A DNA stretch of 64,000 nt from Rhodocyclaceae bacterium UBA5602 (GTDB taxonomy: Bacteria; Pseudomonadota; Gammaproteobacteria; Burkholderiales; Rhodocyclaceae), in NCBI GenBank assembly GCA_002424865.1, contig DILC01000034.1, forward strand, positions 1 to 64,000, given 5' to 3'. The translations under genes were made by a program, and so were the position numbers. The notes under the pieces are model-generated. The model was not told where the DNA came from. It ran no database searches and saw only the letters and a program-made list of their open reading frames with translations. Positions 55,774 to 64,000 of this stretch are shown piece after piece. Within the stretch, counting starts at the first letter, position 1; each line of letters starts with the position of its first letter.

Positions 55774-56205
55774 TTACAACTGCGGTACTGCGTTAAACAT
55801 CGCCAGCAACGAGGGATACACGCGAATAAACAGCGCCAGGCACAGTGAAACGCCGAAAGCATAGGTACCCATTGCGCCTATCACACGTAACGGATTCGGC
55901 TTGGCGAGTGTGCTGGAAAATGCAATGCCGAACACGACCAAATAGCGCGAAAGCGTCGCCAAGCCCATGCACCACAACACCCAAGGCGCGGGATAAACCA
56001 TGCCCAGCGTGAGAATCAGCACCGCTAACATGGGCGCATATTCCGTGGTGTTGCCATGGGCGCGCACCGCTTTGTAAAGCCTGTCCGCTGGGTCAATGGC
56101 GTAACCATAGGAGGTGTTGGTTTTGCCCCGCGTCATCGAGACCACAAACCCCAAACCAAACACCAAAAAACCCAACAAAGCGACACAGAGTAAAGCAATA
56201 GCCAT
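55774..56205 (-). CDS. MAPEG family membrane protein
   Basis: A 143-residue protein with four membrane helices. The segment KAVRAHGNTTEYAPMLAVLILTLGM is the MAPEG core with its Arg/Asn/Glu pattern. Eukaryotic members are glutathione-dependent enzymes or leukotriene proteins; bacterial members are mostly unassigned. The 56206-56510 gap separates it from the divergent GGDEF-EAL gene. Confidence 0.85.
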   Translation of the reverse strand: MAIALLCVALLGFLVFGLGFVVSMTRGKTNTSYGYAIDPADRLYKAVRAHGNTTEYAPMLAVLILTLGMVYPAPWVLWCMGLATLSRYLVVFGIAFSSTLAKPNPLRVIGAMGTYAFGVSLCLALFIRVYPSLLAMFNAVPQL

Positions 56206-56510
56206 ATTTATACCTTTTATATTAAAATAATTAAATCAATTAGTTATTGAATAAAATTAAATATTAACATTAATTTTATTTGATTCAATACGCTCACTCG
56301 AGTTGCTGTTTTACGCTAGTTTTATCCGTTCGCCTTAGCCTTTAAAGTCGGCGATTAAATGAAATGACCAAGTTGAATATAGATAAGCATGCTATTTGCA
56401 GCAGTATTGCGACTTATAGGATGGCTCTCAGTTTGAAATACTAAGCACGGTTACAAATCCCACGCCATATTCTAATTTGGTCGGTTTTTAGTTCTGCACT
56501 GCTTGTTCGG
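56206..56510. promoter_or_regulatory. AT-rich divergent intergenic region
   Basis: 305 bases, strongly AT-rich at its left end (runs of AATTAAAT type near 56221-56285). It must hold promoters for the MAPEG and GGDEF-EAL genes. I could not assign a well-spaced -35/-10 pair, and no hairpin or repeat stood out. Confidence 0.4.
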
Positions 56511-59123
56511 ATGTCCATGAAACAATACAACAAACCACACGATACTGTTTTTCGTGCCCTATTTGAATCAATGGGCGATCCTGCGTTTTTAGTCAGGCAG
56601 GGAAGGATTATTGACTGCAATCATGCGGCACTGCAAGTGCTGGGTTATCCAGATCCACCCCGGCTGCTGAATCGGCAACCGTGTGAAATTTCACCATCAT
56701 TTCAGCCTGATGGCACATCGTCGACTGAAAAAGAAGTGTTGATGATCGATACGGCAGTCAAGAACGGTTCTCATCATTTTGAGTGGACGTATTTACGCGC
56801 GGATGGAAGCCCCATCCTTGTTGAAGTAAAACTAACCGTAATGGTTATCGATGGTGAACAACTTATTTACTTTCTATGGCGTGACCTGTCGGCCAGAATA
56901 CAAGCTGAATATGCCTTGCGCAAATCAGAAGCAAGATTTCGCTCGCTCTATGAATCCACCAATGATGCAGTACTGCTTTTTGATCATGAAGTTGTTTTTG
57001 ACTGCAATATGGCAGGGGCAAGGCTTTTTGGCTGCCAACAGGTTAATGAATTGCAAGGCCTGCACCCTGGCCAGCTTTCACCGCCTACCCAGCCTTGTGG
57101 CCGCGCTTCAACAGCCCTTGCCAATGAATATATTCAATGCGCCCTGGATAGCAACACCTGTAGATTTGAATGGATTCATCAGCGGCTTGACAATGGGCAA
57201 ACATTTCCTGCGGAGATTTCACTTAACACCTTGATGTTAGATGGAAGACTCTGTATTCAAACGACCATTCGGGACATCTCCGAGCGCAAACTAAATGAGC
57301 GAAACGAAAAATTCCGTAGTGAAATCCTTGAGCTTTTAACGCAAGAGCTACTTCTGCCACATACTCTGGGAGCGATAGTCCTGGGTGTTGAAGCGCGGAT
57401 CACTGGCTCCATGTGTGCAATTCTTTTGGTCGATCGTGAAGGTAAACACTTAACGCACAGCGTGGCGCCCAATTTCCCAGCCTCTTTTGCGGCTGCATTG
57501 GAAAGCCTCCCCATCGGCGCAGAGGCTACGCCTTGCGGCAGGGCGGCATTTTCGGGGAAGCTCGTCATTGTGGAAGACTTTTCTGCGCATCCCACTTGGG
57601 CTCCCTACCAGCCGCTAGCAACCAGCTTTGGCTTGATTGCCTGCTGGTCGCAGCCAATTTTTTCCTCCACAGGCAAAGTGTTAGGTACTTTTGCTGTTTA
57701 CTTTGGTAAAGCCTGCAAGCCATCTCCAGCAGATGTATCTCTTTTAAATCAGGCAGGAACGCTCGCAGGTATAGCGATCGAACGCGCAAAAATGGAAGAG
57801 CAGGTGTTGCGCCTGGCTTACTACGATGAGCTCACCAACTTGCCCAATCGTCGGTTGCTCATGGAGCGTTTAAACAAGGTGTTAGCAGCCAACGCACGCA
57901 CTGGGAAATATGCTGCACTCCTGTTCATCGATCTGGATAACTTCAAAAGCATCAACGATACTTTAGGCCATGCCGCAGGTGATGTTCTTCTGCACAATGT
58001 CGCGTTACGCCTACGGTCTTGCGTTCGGACGGAAGATACGGTTGCTCGACTCGGGGGGGACGAGTTTGTCGTCATGTTAGAAAACTTGCGCGATGACCCT
58101 ATCACCGCAACAATTCAGGCAGAAACGACTAGCCAAAAGATTCTAACCACACTAAGGGCACCTTATTTGCTCCCGGATAAAGAGCAAAGAAGCACGCCCA
58201 GCATTGGTGCAGTTGTGTTCAGAAGCAGTAATGATCTCTCTGCAGAAAATGTCATAAAACAAGCAGATATTGCGATGTATCACGCCAAACAGGCAGGGCG
58301 CGATGCGGTCTCATTTTTTAATCCACAGATGGAAGCCAGCATTTCAGAAAAAGCCAGTCTCGCCAGTGATCTTCATGACGCGCTTGAAAAAAATCAGTTT
58401 GCTTTGGTGTATCAGGTGCAGATGGACCAGCTAGGCTTTGCTCAAGGTGCTGAAGTGTTGCTGCGTTGGCATCACCCTGGAAAAGGCGCTATCTCGCCAT
58501 TGCAATTCATCCCGATAGCAGAGGAAACCGGGCTCATTGTCCCGATCGGCTTATGGGTAATTCATAAAGCCTGCGCGCAAATAAAACTTTGGCAACAGGA
58601 AGAAACCATGCAGCATCTGGTTCTGGCAATCAATGTCAGTGCACGGCAATTCCTTCACGCTGATTTTGTCATGCAGGTGCGCAGGGCAATTGAGCAGCAT
58701 GCAATTAACCCCCGTGGCATCAAACTTGAGCTCACCGAAAGTGTTTTGATTGCGAATATCAACGATATTGTGAGCAAAATGAACCAATTGAAAGCCCTGG
58801 GCATCCACTTTGCACTGGATGATTTTGGCACGGGGTATTCCTCACTCCAGTACATCAAGCAATTACCATTGAATCAACTCAAAATTGATCAATCTTTTAT
58901 CCGTGAAGTTGAAACAAATGCCCAAGACCGTTCGATCGTGCGCACCATCATTGCCACTGCAAAAAGCTTTCATCTTGATGTCATAGCCGAGGGTGTGGAA
59001 ACCATCGGGCAAAAAAACTTTTTGCTCGATGAAGGTTGTTTTAACTTTCAAGGATATTTTTTCAGCAAACCTTTACCCGTGGCGCAGTTTGAACAACTGC
59101 TGCAAAATGACTTCATTGCCTAG
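56511..59123 (+). CDS. PAS-PAS-GAF-GGDEF-EAL cyclic-di-GMP signalling protein
   Basis: A cytosolic protein of 870 residues; no membrane helix was seen. Two PAS domains (about residues 10-130 and 137-265) and a GAF-like domain (about 275-425) precede the GGDEF domain with an intact GGDEF at 515-519 and DLDNFKSINDTLGHAAGD. The EAL domain has EVL (648-650) in place of EAL but keeps LELTES, DDFGTGYSSL, KIDQSF and VIAEGVET. It may both make and break cyclic di-GMP in response to a sensed signal. Start: ATG at 56511; MKQYN two codons on is also possible. Confidence 0.9.
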   Translation: MSMKQYNKPHDTVFRALFESMGDPAFLVRQGRIIDCNHAALQVLGYPDPPRLLNRQPCEISPSFQPDGTSSTEKEVLMIDTAVKNGSHHFEWTYLRADGSPILVEVKLTVMVIDGEQLIYFLWRDLSARIQAEYALRKSEARFRSLYESTNDAVLLFDHEVVFDCNMAGARLFGCQQVNELQGLHPGQLSPPTQPCGRASTALANEYIQCALDSNTCRFEWIHQRLDNGQTFPAEISLNTLMLDGRLCIQTTIRDISERKLNERNEKFRSEILELLTQELLLPHTLGAIVLGVEARITGSMCAILLVDREGKHLTHSVAPNFPASFAAALESLPIGAEATPCGRAAFSGKLVIVEDFSAHPTWAPYQPLATSFGLIACWSQPIFSSTGKVLGTFAVYFGKACKPSPADVSLLNQAGTLAGIAIERAKMEEQVLRLAYYDELTNLPNRRLLMERLNKVLAANARTGKYAALLFIDLDNFKSINDTLGHAAGDVLLHNVALRLRSCVRTEDTVARLGGDEFVVMLENLRDDPITATIQAETTSQKILTTLRAPYLLPDKEQRSTPSIGAVVFRSSNDLSAENVIKQADIAMYHAKQAGRDAVSFFNPQMEASISEKASLASDLHDALEKNQFALVYQVQMDQLGFAQGAEVLLRWHHPGKGAISPLQFIPIAEETGLIVPIGLWVIHKACAQIKLWQQEETMQHLVLAINVSARQFLHADFVMQVRRAIEQHAINPRGIKLELTESVLIANINDIVSKMNQLKALGIHFALDDFGTGYSSLQYIKQLPLNQLKIDQSFIREVETNAQDRSIVRTIIATAKSFHLDVIAEGVETIGQKNFLLDEGCFNFQGYFFSKPLPVAQFEQLLQNDFIA

Positions 59124-59183
59124 TTAAATGGCATCTAAATATGCATCCGCAGCTAATTATTCTTGTATCAGGAGCAAACAATA

Positions 59184-60185
59184 ATGGCCCAAGTAGTCAG
59201 GTTCAATCAAACCGGTGGTGCGGATGTTTTAGCGCTGGTCAATGAAACCATACGCGAGCCAGCTTCTGGCGAAGCGCGTATCCGCATCCAGAGCATCGGC
59301 CTTAATCGCGCCGAGGCGGCTTTTCGGTCGGGAACATACCTTGAGCAGCCCGTATTGCCATCGCGTATTGGCTATGAGGCCGCAGGCATCATCGAAGCCT
59401 TGGGCGACACCAATAGTCCGTTTAAGGTGGGCGATGCCGTTTGCATTCTGCCTGAATTTTCCATGACGAAATATGGCGTGTGCGCAGAATCAGCGATCGT
59501 GCCAAGTGCAGCCTTGATGAAGCGTCCGGCAGAACTCAATGAAATTGAAGCTGCCGCCGTCTGGATGCCCTACATGACGGCCTGGGGTGCACTTAGCGCG
59601 TGCGCCCCGTTTGCTGCAGGCGATGCGGTTGTTGTTACAGCCGCTTCCAGCAGTGTCGGCTTGGCGGCTATTCAGGTAGCGCATCGCCTGGGTGCCTTGC
59701 CCATTGCCATCACCCGCACAGCAGACAAACGCGCGGCTTTGCTCGCAGCGGGTGCACCGCATGTGATTGTGAGTGGAACAGAAAATATTGCCGACCGTGT
59801 TATGCAGATCACACAAGGCAATGGTGCACGCATGGTTTTTGATCCGATTGCAGGATCCGGCGTTACCAATCTGGCCGCAGCCTTGGGTGTGGGTGGCGTG
59901 CTGGTCATTTATGGCAACCTGAGTGGTCAGGGGCATCAAACACCCTACCCTTACATGCAAGCGATGAGAAAAAACCTCACCCTGCGGCCTTATCTCATCT
60001 TTCCGGACATGTCCATTCCGGCAAGACATGCGGCGGCGTGCGAATTCATCCTGTCTGGACTGAAAGATGGCAGCCTTAAACCCAGCATTGCCAAAACCTT
60101 TCCGCTGGATCAAGTGGTAGAGGCCTACCGCTATCTGGAAAGTAATCAGCAGATAGGAAAAGTGGTCATCACAGTGCCCGCCTAG
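59184..60185 (+). CDS. Zinc-independent quinone-oxidoreductase-like MDR protein
   Basis: A 333-residue medium-chain dehydrogenase/reductase. NRAEAAFRSGTYLEQPVLPSRIGYEAAGIIEALG and VVVTAASSSVGLAAIQVAHRLGALPIAITRT (the cofactor-binding fold) are typical of the zeta-crystallin/quinone oxidoreductase branch. The zinc-ligand cysteines of alcohol dehydrogenases are missing, so a zinc role is unlikely. The ATG at 59184 has CAGGAGC upstream; an earlier start at 59163 is doubtful. It precedes the formaldehyde dehydrogenase gene by 77 bases. Confidence 0.85.
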   Translation: MAQVVRFNQTGGADVLALVNETIREPASGEARIRIQSIGLNRAEAAFRSGTYLEQPVLPSRIGYEAAGIIEALGDTNSPFKVGDAVCILPEFSMTKYGVCAESAIVPSAALMKRPAELNEIEAAAVWMPYMTAWGALSACAPFAAGDAVVVTAASSSVGLAAIQVAHRLGALPIAITRTADKRAALLAAGAPHVIVSGTENIADRVMQITQGNGARMVFDPIAGSGVTNLAAALGVGGVLVIYGNLSGQGHQTPYPYMQAMRKNLTLRPYLIFPDMSIPARHAAACEFILSGLKDGSLKPSIAKTFPLDQVVEAYRYLESNQQIGKVVITVPA

Positions 60186-60262
60186 CTTGTTAGCAAGCCG
60201 CTTTCAATTATCATGTAAAACATTAAATGTATTAAATAACCTGCTGTTTCTTAGGAGTAATA

Positions 60263-61372
60263 ATGAAATCAAAAGCTGCAGTCGCTTATCAGGCAGGGCA
60301 ACCGCTGGTTATAGAAACAGTCGACCTGTCAGGCCCCCAGGCGGGCGAAGTATTGGTTGAAATCAAGGCCTCTGGCGTTTGCCACACCGATGCCTTTACC
60401 CTGTCTGGAGACGATCCCGAAGGCATTTTCCCGGCGATTCTAGGCCACGAAGGTGCGGGCATTGTGGTCGAAGTCGGTGCGGGCGTGACCAGCGTCAAGC
60501 CAGGGGATCATGTCATTCCGCTGTACACACCAGAATGCCGTCAATGTGAATACTGTCTATCGCAAAAAACCAACCTGTGCCAGGCAATACGCACGACCCA
60601 GGGCCGGGGTGTCATGCCTGATGGCACCAGCCGCTTCAGCTTGCACGGCAAGCCGGTTTTTCATTACATGGGCACGTCAACTTTCTCGCAATACACGGTC
60701 ATGCCGGAAATTTCCGTTGCCAAAATCCGTGAAGACGCCCCCTTCGATAAGGTTTGCTATATCGGCTGCGGCGTGACTACCGGCGTTGGCGCGGTGGTTA
60801 ATACAGCCAAAGTCCGCCCCGGGGATCGCGTCGTGGTGTTCGGCTTGGGTGGCATAGGGCTCAACGTCATCCAAGGCGCGCGCATGGTGGGTGCCGACAT
60901 GATTATCGGCGTGGATATCAACCCCGCACGTCAGGCGCTGGCGGAAAAATTCGGCATGACACACTTTGTCAATCCCAAAGAAGTCGAGGGTGACTTAGTG
61001 CCTTATCTGGTGAATCTCACCAAAGGCGGCGCAGATCACACCTTTGAATGCGTTGGCAATGTCGATCTGATGCGGCAAGCCCTGGAATGCTGTCACAAGG
61101 GCTGGGGGGTGAGCACGATTGTCGGTGTGGCGGGTGCGGGCAAGGAAATTGCCACACGCCCCTTTCAGCTGGTCACCGGCCGCGTCTGGCAGGGCTCAGC
61201 CTTCGGTGGCGCCAGAGGCCGCACGGATGTACCGAAAATTGTGGATTGGTACATGGACGGCAAGATCAACATTGATGACCTGATTACCCATGTCATGCCC
61301 ATTGAGCAGATCAATGATGCTTTTGACTTGATGCACGAAGGCAAGTCGATTCGTTCAGTGGTGACGTTTTAA
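60263..61372 (+). CDS. frmA: S-(hydroxymethyl)glutathione dehydrogenase (class III alcohol dehydrogenase)
   Basis: A 369-residue zinc MDR enzyme that oxidises the glutathione-formaldehyde adduct. The catalytic zinc is bound via [14 protein letters not shown] and LGHEGAGIV; the structural zinc site is [15 protein letters not shown]; the cofactor fold is [43 protein letters not shown] and [24 protein letters not shown] are characteristic of the class III family. AGGAG lies just before the ATG. A bidirectional terminator follows. Confidence 0.95.
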   Translation: MKSKAAVAYQAGQPLVIETVDLSGPQAGEVLVEIKASGVCHTDAFTLSGDDPEGIFPAILGHEGAGIVVEVGAGVTSVKPGDHVIPLYTPECRQCEYCLSQKTNLCQAIRTTQGRGVMPDGTSRFSLHGKPVFHYMGTSTFSQYTVMPEISVAKIREDAPFDKVCYIGCGVTTGVGAVVNTAKVRPGDRVVVFGLGGIGLNVIQGARMVGADMIIGVDINPARQALAEKFGMTHFVNPKEVEGDLVPYLVNLTKGGADHTFECVGNVDLMRQALECCHKGWGVSTIVGVAGAGKEIATRPFQLVTGRVWQGSAFGGARGRTDVPKIVDWYMDGKINIDDLITHVMPIEQINDAFDLMHEGKSIRSVVTF

Positions 61373-61386
61373 TGCAAAAAGGATCC

Positions 61387-61430
61387 AAAAAAAGCCTCCC
61401 GCTCAGCCAGCTGAGCGGGAGGCTTTTTTA
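61387..61430. terminator. Bidirectional rho-independent terminator
   Basis: A 13-base perfect stem (GCCTCCCGCTCAG with its complement at 61411-61423) around a four-base loop has an A run on the left and a T run on the right. It sits between the convergent frmA and GMC genes and can end transcription in both directions. Confidence 0.9.
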
Positions 61431-61441
61431 GTTTCCTGTGA

Positions 61442-63055
61442 TTATTTCCAGTCTTCAGCGATCATCTGTGCGCCACGCCAGGCAATGGCCATCGTGGCGG
61501 CATGCGTGTGGGCCGAAACAACCACCGGCATAATCGACGCATCAATCACCCGCAATCCCTGAGTGCCACGCACGCGCAAGCGCTCATCGACAACCGCATC
61601 CGTACCCTGCCCCATCTTGCAGCTGCCCACCGGGTGATACACCGAGCCACCGTAGTCAAGATAGTATTGTTTCGCATCCTCATCCGACTTGACCGTATCC
61701 GCTGGATAAGTCTCAAAAGAAATCAGATCGGCGATCGGCTTGGTCGCGGCCACCTGGCGAATGGCTTTGACCAGTTTCGGGCCATAAGCCAAGTCTTCCG
61801 GATGCGTGAGCATATTGGGACGTATCGTGGGCTTGTCTTTCGGGTCAGCGGAACTGATCATCACTTCGCCACGGCTTTGCGGGCGCAACTGATAGCCCAG
61901 GAACATGATGCCATGTTCATTTTCAACATCCATGCTGACTTTGCCGGGCTTGGTGGAGAGTGGCGCCATCATGATTTCGATATCCGGCCGGTCCAGTGCT
62001 GGATCCGTCTTCAGGAACGACACGACGTCATGTGAGCCGGTAGACATGATGCCTTTGGAGGTGAATACGTAGTACAGCAGGCTCTTGAGCAAGCCAAGAC
62101 CTTTTAGCATAGGATTAATGCTGATTGGCTTATTGATGCGGTATTGCACAGCCAGCATGCGGTGGTCATGCAGATTCTGCCCCACCCCGGGCAGATCGGA
62201 TACCACCGGAATGTTGAACTTCTGCAAATGCGCCTTCGGGCCTACGCCAGACAATTGCAGCAATTTTGGCGACTCCAGCGTACCTGCGCTCACAATCACC
62301 TCTTTGCGAACCTTGATCTCGTAAGTGCCTTTGGAATCCTTAACCAATACGCCGGTAGCCTTGTTGCCCGTAAATAGAACCTTAAGCGCTTCTGTTTCTG
62401 AGTAAACCTTGAAGTTTGGGCGCCCCTTGATGGGATTAATGAAGGCTGTCGCCGCATCCATGCGTTTGCCATCCTTGATGGTGTAAGAGGCATAACCCAC
62501 CCCTTCGTTATCGGGACGGTTGGTGTCTTCACGGCGTGGCAGGCCCATATTCACCATGCTGTCGATCACGGCGTCGCATATCGGGTGATGGTTATGATGT
62601 TTGGCGATATGCATCGGGCCGCCAACACCGCGCACCTCATCCTCGCCCATCTCGTGGTCTTCCATGGATTTAAAGCAGGGGGCGATGTGTTTCCAGCCCC
62701 AACCTGCATTGCCCATGCCTTCCCAGTCGTCAAAGTCTTTGGCCTGGCCACGGGTGTAAAACAAACCGTTCACCGAGCTGCAACCGCCCATCAGCTTGCC
62801 CCGCCCCCAGGAGTCTGAAACACCGGCTGTGCCGGGCTCCGGGATGGTCTCGAAGCGCGCCACATATTTATCATCAAACATGAGCTGCCCAAAACCTTTG
62901 GGCATGCGCAACAGAAAATTATGCAGGTCCAAGCCACTTTCGATAATGACGACTTGGTCCGTACTTTTTTCACTGAGCCGGTTAGCCAGCACGCAACCCG
63001 CCGAGCCGGCACCGACAATCAGAAAATCACATTCCATCGTGCGTTGGGTATCCAT
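61442..63055 (-). CDS. GMC family FAD-dependent alcohol oxidoreductase, first copy
   Basis: A 537-residue enzyme of the glucose-methanol-choline family. FAD fold: CDFLIVGAGSAGCVLANRLSE; LMGGCSSVNGLFYTRG; GTLESPKLLQLSGVGP; and C-terminal VYHPVGSCKMGQGTDAVVDERLRVRGTQGLRVIDASIMPVVVSAHTHAATMAIAWRGAQM, with the catalytic His pair. It resembles bacterial choline/alcohol dehydrogenases and polyethylene-glycol dehydrogenases. The substrate is unassigned. AGAGGAT precedes the ATG. A similar gene follows immediately upstream in tandem. Confidence 0.9.
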   Translation of the reverse strand: MDTQRTMECDFLIVGAGSAGCVLANRLSEKSTDQVVIIESGLDLHNFLLRMPKGFGQLMFDDKYVARFETIPEPGTAGVSDSWGRGKLMGGCSSVNGLFYTRGQAKDFDDWEGMGNAGWGWKHIAPCFKSMEDHEMGEDEVRGVGGPMHIAKHHNHHPICDAVIDSMVNMGLPRREDTNRPDNEGVGYASYTIKDGKRMDAATAFINPIKGRPNFKVYSETEALKVLFTGNKATGVLVKDSKGTYEIKVRKEVIVSAGTLESPKLLQLSGVGPKAHLQKFNIPVVSDLPGVGQNLHDHRMLAVQYRINKPISINPMLKGLGLLKSLLYYVFTSKGIMSTGSHDVVSFLKTDPALDRPDIEIMMAPLSTKPGKVSMDVENEHGIMFLGYQLRPQSRGEVMISSADPKDKPTIRPNMLTHPEDLAYGPKLVKAIRQVAATKPIADLISFETYPADTVKSDEDAKQYYLDYGGSVYHPVGSCKMGQGTDAVVDERLRVRGTQGLRVIDASIMPVVVSAHTHAATMAIAWRGAQMIAEDWK

Positions 63056-63238
63056 TTACTATCCTCTGTCTTATGGTTTATTTAAAGCAGGATGATTCTA
63101 TAGCGGTTCGCCACCAAATAGTGAGGTTAAAGACAAGGTCAATTAACCTGGACAAAGCCCTCCAAGCGGAATATTTAATATAATAAATCAATTTAATTTC
63201 AAATGATTGGAAAGCATTTTAAAGGAAACCTCTAAACT
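63056..63238. promoter_or_regulatory. Gap between tandem GMC genes
   Basis: 183 AT-rich bases separate the second GMC stop from the first GMC start. It probably contains the promoter and ribosome site of the first copy. No terminator hairpin was seen, so transcription may read through from the second copy. Confidence 0.35.
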
Positions 63239-64000
63239 TTACTGCTGCCAGTCCTCTGCCATCATCTGTGCGCCACGCCAGGCAATGGCCATCGTCGCCG
63301 CATGGGTGTGGGCGGAGACGATCATCGGCATGACCGAGGCATCAATCACACGCAAGCCCTCAGTGCCGCGCACGCGCAAGCGCTCATCGACCACGGCATC
63401 CGCACCTTGTCCCATCATGCAGGTGCCCACCGGGTGGTACACCGTGCCACCATAGTCACGATAGTATTTTTCCGCATCCGCATCGGTTTTGACTTGTTCT
63501 GCCGGAAAAGTCTCAAAGGAAACCAAGTCAGCCAAGGGCCTGGTTGCGCAGATTTTACGGATGGCTTTAATGAGTTTTGGCCCGTATGCAATATCTTCGG
63601 GATGCGCTAGCGCATGCGGCCGAATGATCGGCTTATCGCCAGGATTATTAGAGCGGATCATGATCTCGCCACGGCTCTTGGGCCTGAGTTGATAGCCAAT
63701 AAACATCATGCCGTGGCCTTGATCGACATCCATGTTCAGCTTGCCAGGCTTGATCGACATAGGTCGCATGATGAGCTCCATGTCCGGGCGGTCAAGTTCC
63801 GGCTCGGATTTAAGAAACGCGATCAGGTCATGCGGCCCCGAAGACAACACGCCCTTTGACGACAACATGTAGTGCAGTACATTCTTGATCAAGCCCAGCC
63901 CTTTTAGCTCATTGTTGATGCTCAACGGCTGGTTGATGCGAAACTGCACGCAGAGCAAGCGATGGTCGTGCAGATTTTGCCCCACGCCTGGCAGATCAAC
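63239..64000 (-). CDS. GMC family FAD-dependent oxidoreductase, second copy, 3' part
   Basis: About 253 C-terminal residues; the frame is open to the right window edge, so the N-terminus lies outside. The chain runs from VDLPGVGQNLHDHRLLCVQFRINQPLSIN to AHTHAATMAIAWRGAQMMAEDWQ and is close to the first copy over its full visible length (by eye about two thirds identical). The catalytic histidine region YHPVGTCMMGQGADAVVDERLRVRGTEGLRVIDASVMP is preserved. Both copies point the same way, so this looks like a tandem duplication. Confidence 0.88.
   Translation of the reverse strand, partial: VDLPGVGQNLHDHRLLCVQFRINQPLSINNELKGLGLIKNVLHYMLSSKGVLSSGPHDLIAFLKSEPELDRPDMELIMRPMSIKPGKLNMDVDQGHGMMFIGYQLRPKSRGEIMIRSNNPGDKPIIRPHALAHPEDIAYGPKLIKAIRKICATRPLADLVSFETFPAEQVKTDADAEKYYRDYGGTVYHPVGTCMMGQGADAVVDERLRVRGTEGLRVIDASVMPMIVSAHTHAATMAIAWRGAQMMAEDWQQ

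Noticed and set aside
59490..60113. A 207-codon - strand frame opposite the MDR gene
   Set aside because: It is antisense to a well-supported dehydrogenase and has a cysteine- and histidine-rich composition typical of a shadow frame.
1..64000. CRISPR arrays, tRNA or rRNA genes
   Set aside because: No regularly spaced direct repeats, cloverleaf-like sequence or rRNA-like stretch was recognised on reading.

Overview
The window reads as a chromosomal segment of a Betaproteobacterium. The evidence is a set of gene neighbourhoods typical of that class: the sigma-E operon with mucABCD-type order, lepA-lepB-DUF4845-rnc-era-recO-pdxJ-acpS-nagZ, yceD-rpmF-plsX-fabHDG-acpP-fabF, mltG-tmk-holB-tatD, and yciB-yciI-bolA-ppiC with a DUF2863-type protein nearby. 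The order and genus cannot be fixed from the sequence alone. Coding density is high, and no rRNA, tRNA, CRISPR array or intact transposase gene was seen.

Layout. (1) Positions 1-11,962 hold a phosphonate island on the + strand: the 3' part of an OprO/OprP-like porin, the uptake genes phnD-phnC-phnE, the complete C-P lyase set phnGHIJKLMNP and a terminal EamA-type permease. Most junctions from phnE onwards overlap by a few bases. (2) 12,065-18,629 holds an NRDE protein, YgfZ, and the mltG-tmk-holB-tatD-ankyrin run. (3) 19,210-33,288 is a long - strand housekeeping block: a CoA-transferase, nagZ-acpS-pdxJ-recO-era-rnc-DUF4845-lepB-lepA, a glutaredoxin-like protein, and mucD-rseC-rseB-rseA-rpoE, which handle envelope stress. 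(4) nadB is divergent from rpoE. A - strand fatty acid synthesis cluster with rpmF and yceD follows, and then a + strand maf/methyltransferase/DUF2863 group. (5) 45,064-55,466 holds dadA, msrB, yciB-yciI-bolA-ppiC, a membrane ABM-fold protein, an MFS transporter and purL. (6) 55,774-64,000 holds a MAPEG protein, a PAS-GAF-GGDEF-EAL protein, a quinone-oxidoreductase-like MDR, glutathione-dependent formaldehyde dehydrogenase, and two tandem GMC flavin oxidoreductases, the second cut by the window edge.

The most unusual signal is a 24-bp motif present in seven close copies between 12.3 and 51.8 kb, in both orientations. Six copies lie inside unrelated coding genes and one lies in a convergent intergenic gap; a degenerate eighth copy may be in lepA. 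Three copies encode near-identical peptides of the type KVG-x-G-K/D-T in unrelated proteins, and one adds a local insertion to PurL. The spacing and the tolerance of coding sequence resemble a DNA uptake sequence or a very short dispersed repeat. It does not match an uptake sequence I know. No copy was found in the phosphonate island. Two other intergenic repeat families with inverted-repeat structure are also present.

How the parts work together: the porin, ABC transporter and C-P lyase should let the cell use alkylphosphonates as a phosphorus source. The sigma-E operon with its anti-sigma factors and periplasmic protease guards the envelope. The GMC enzymes plus formaldehyde dehydrogenase suggest an alcohol/aldehyde oxidation module.
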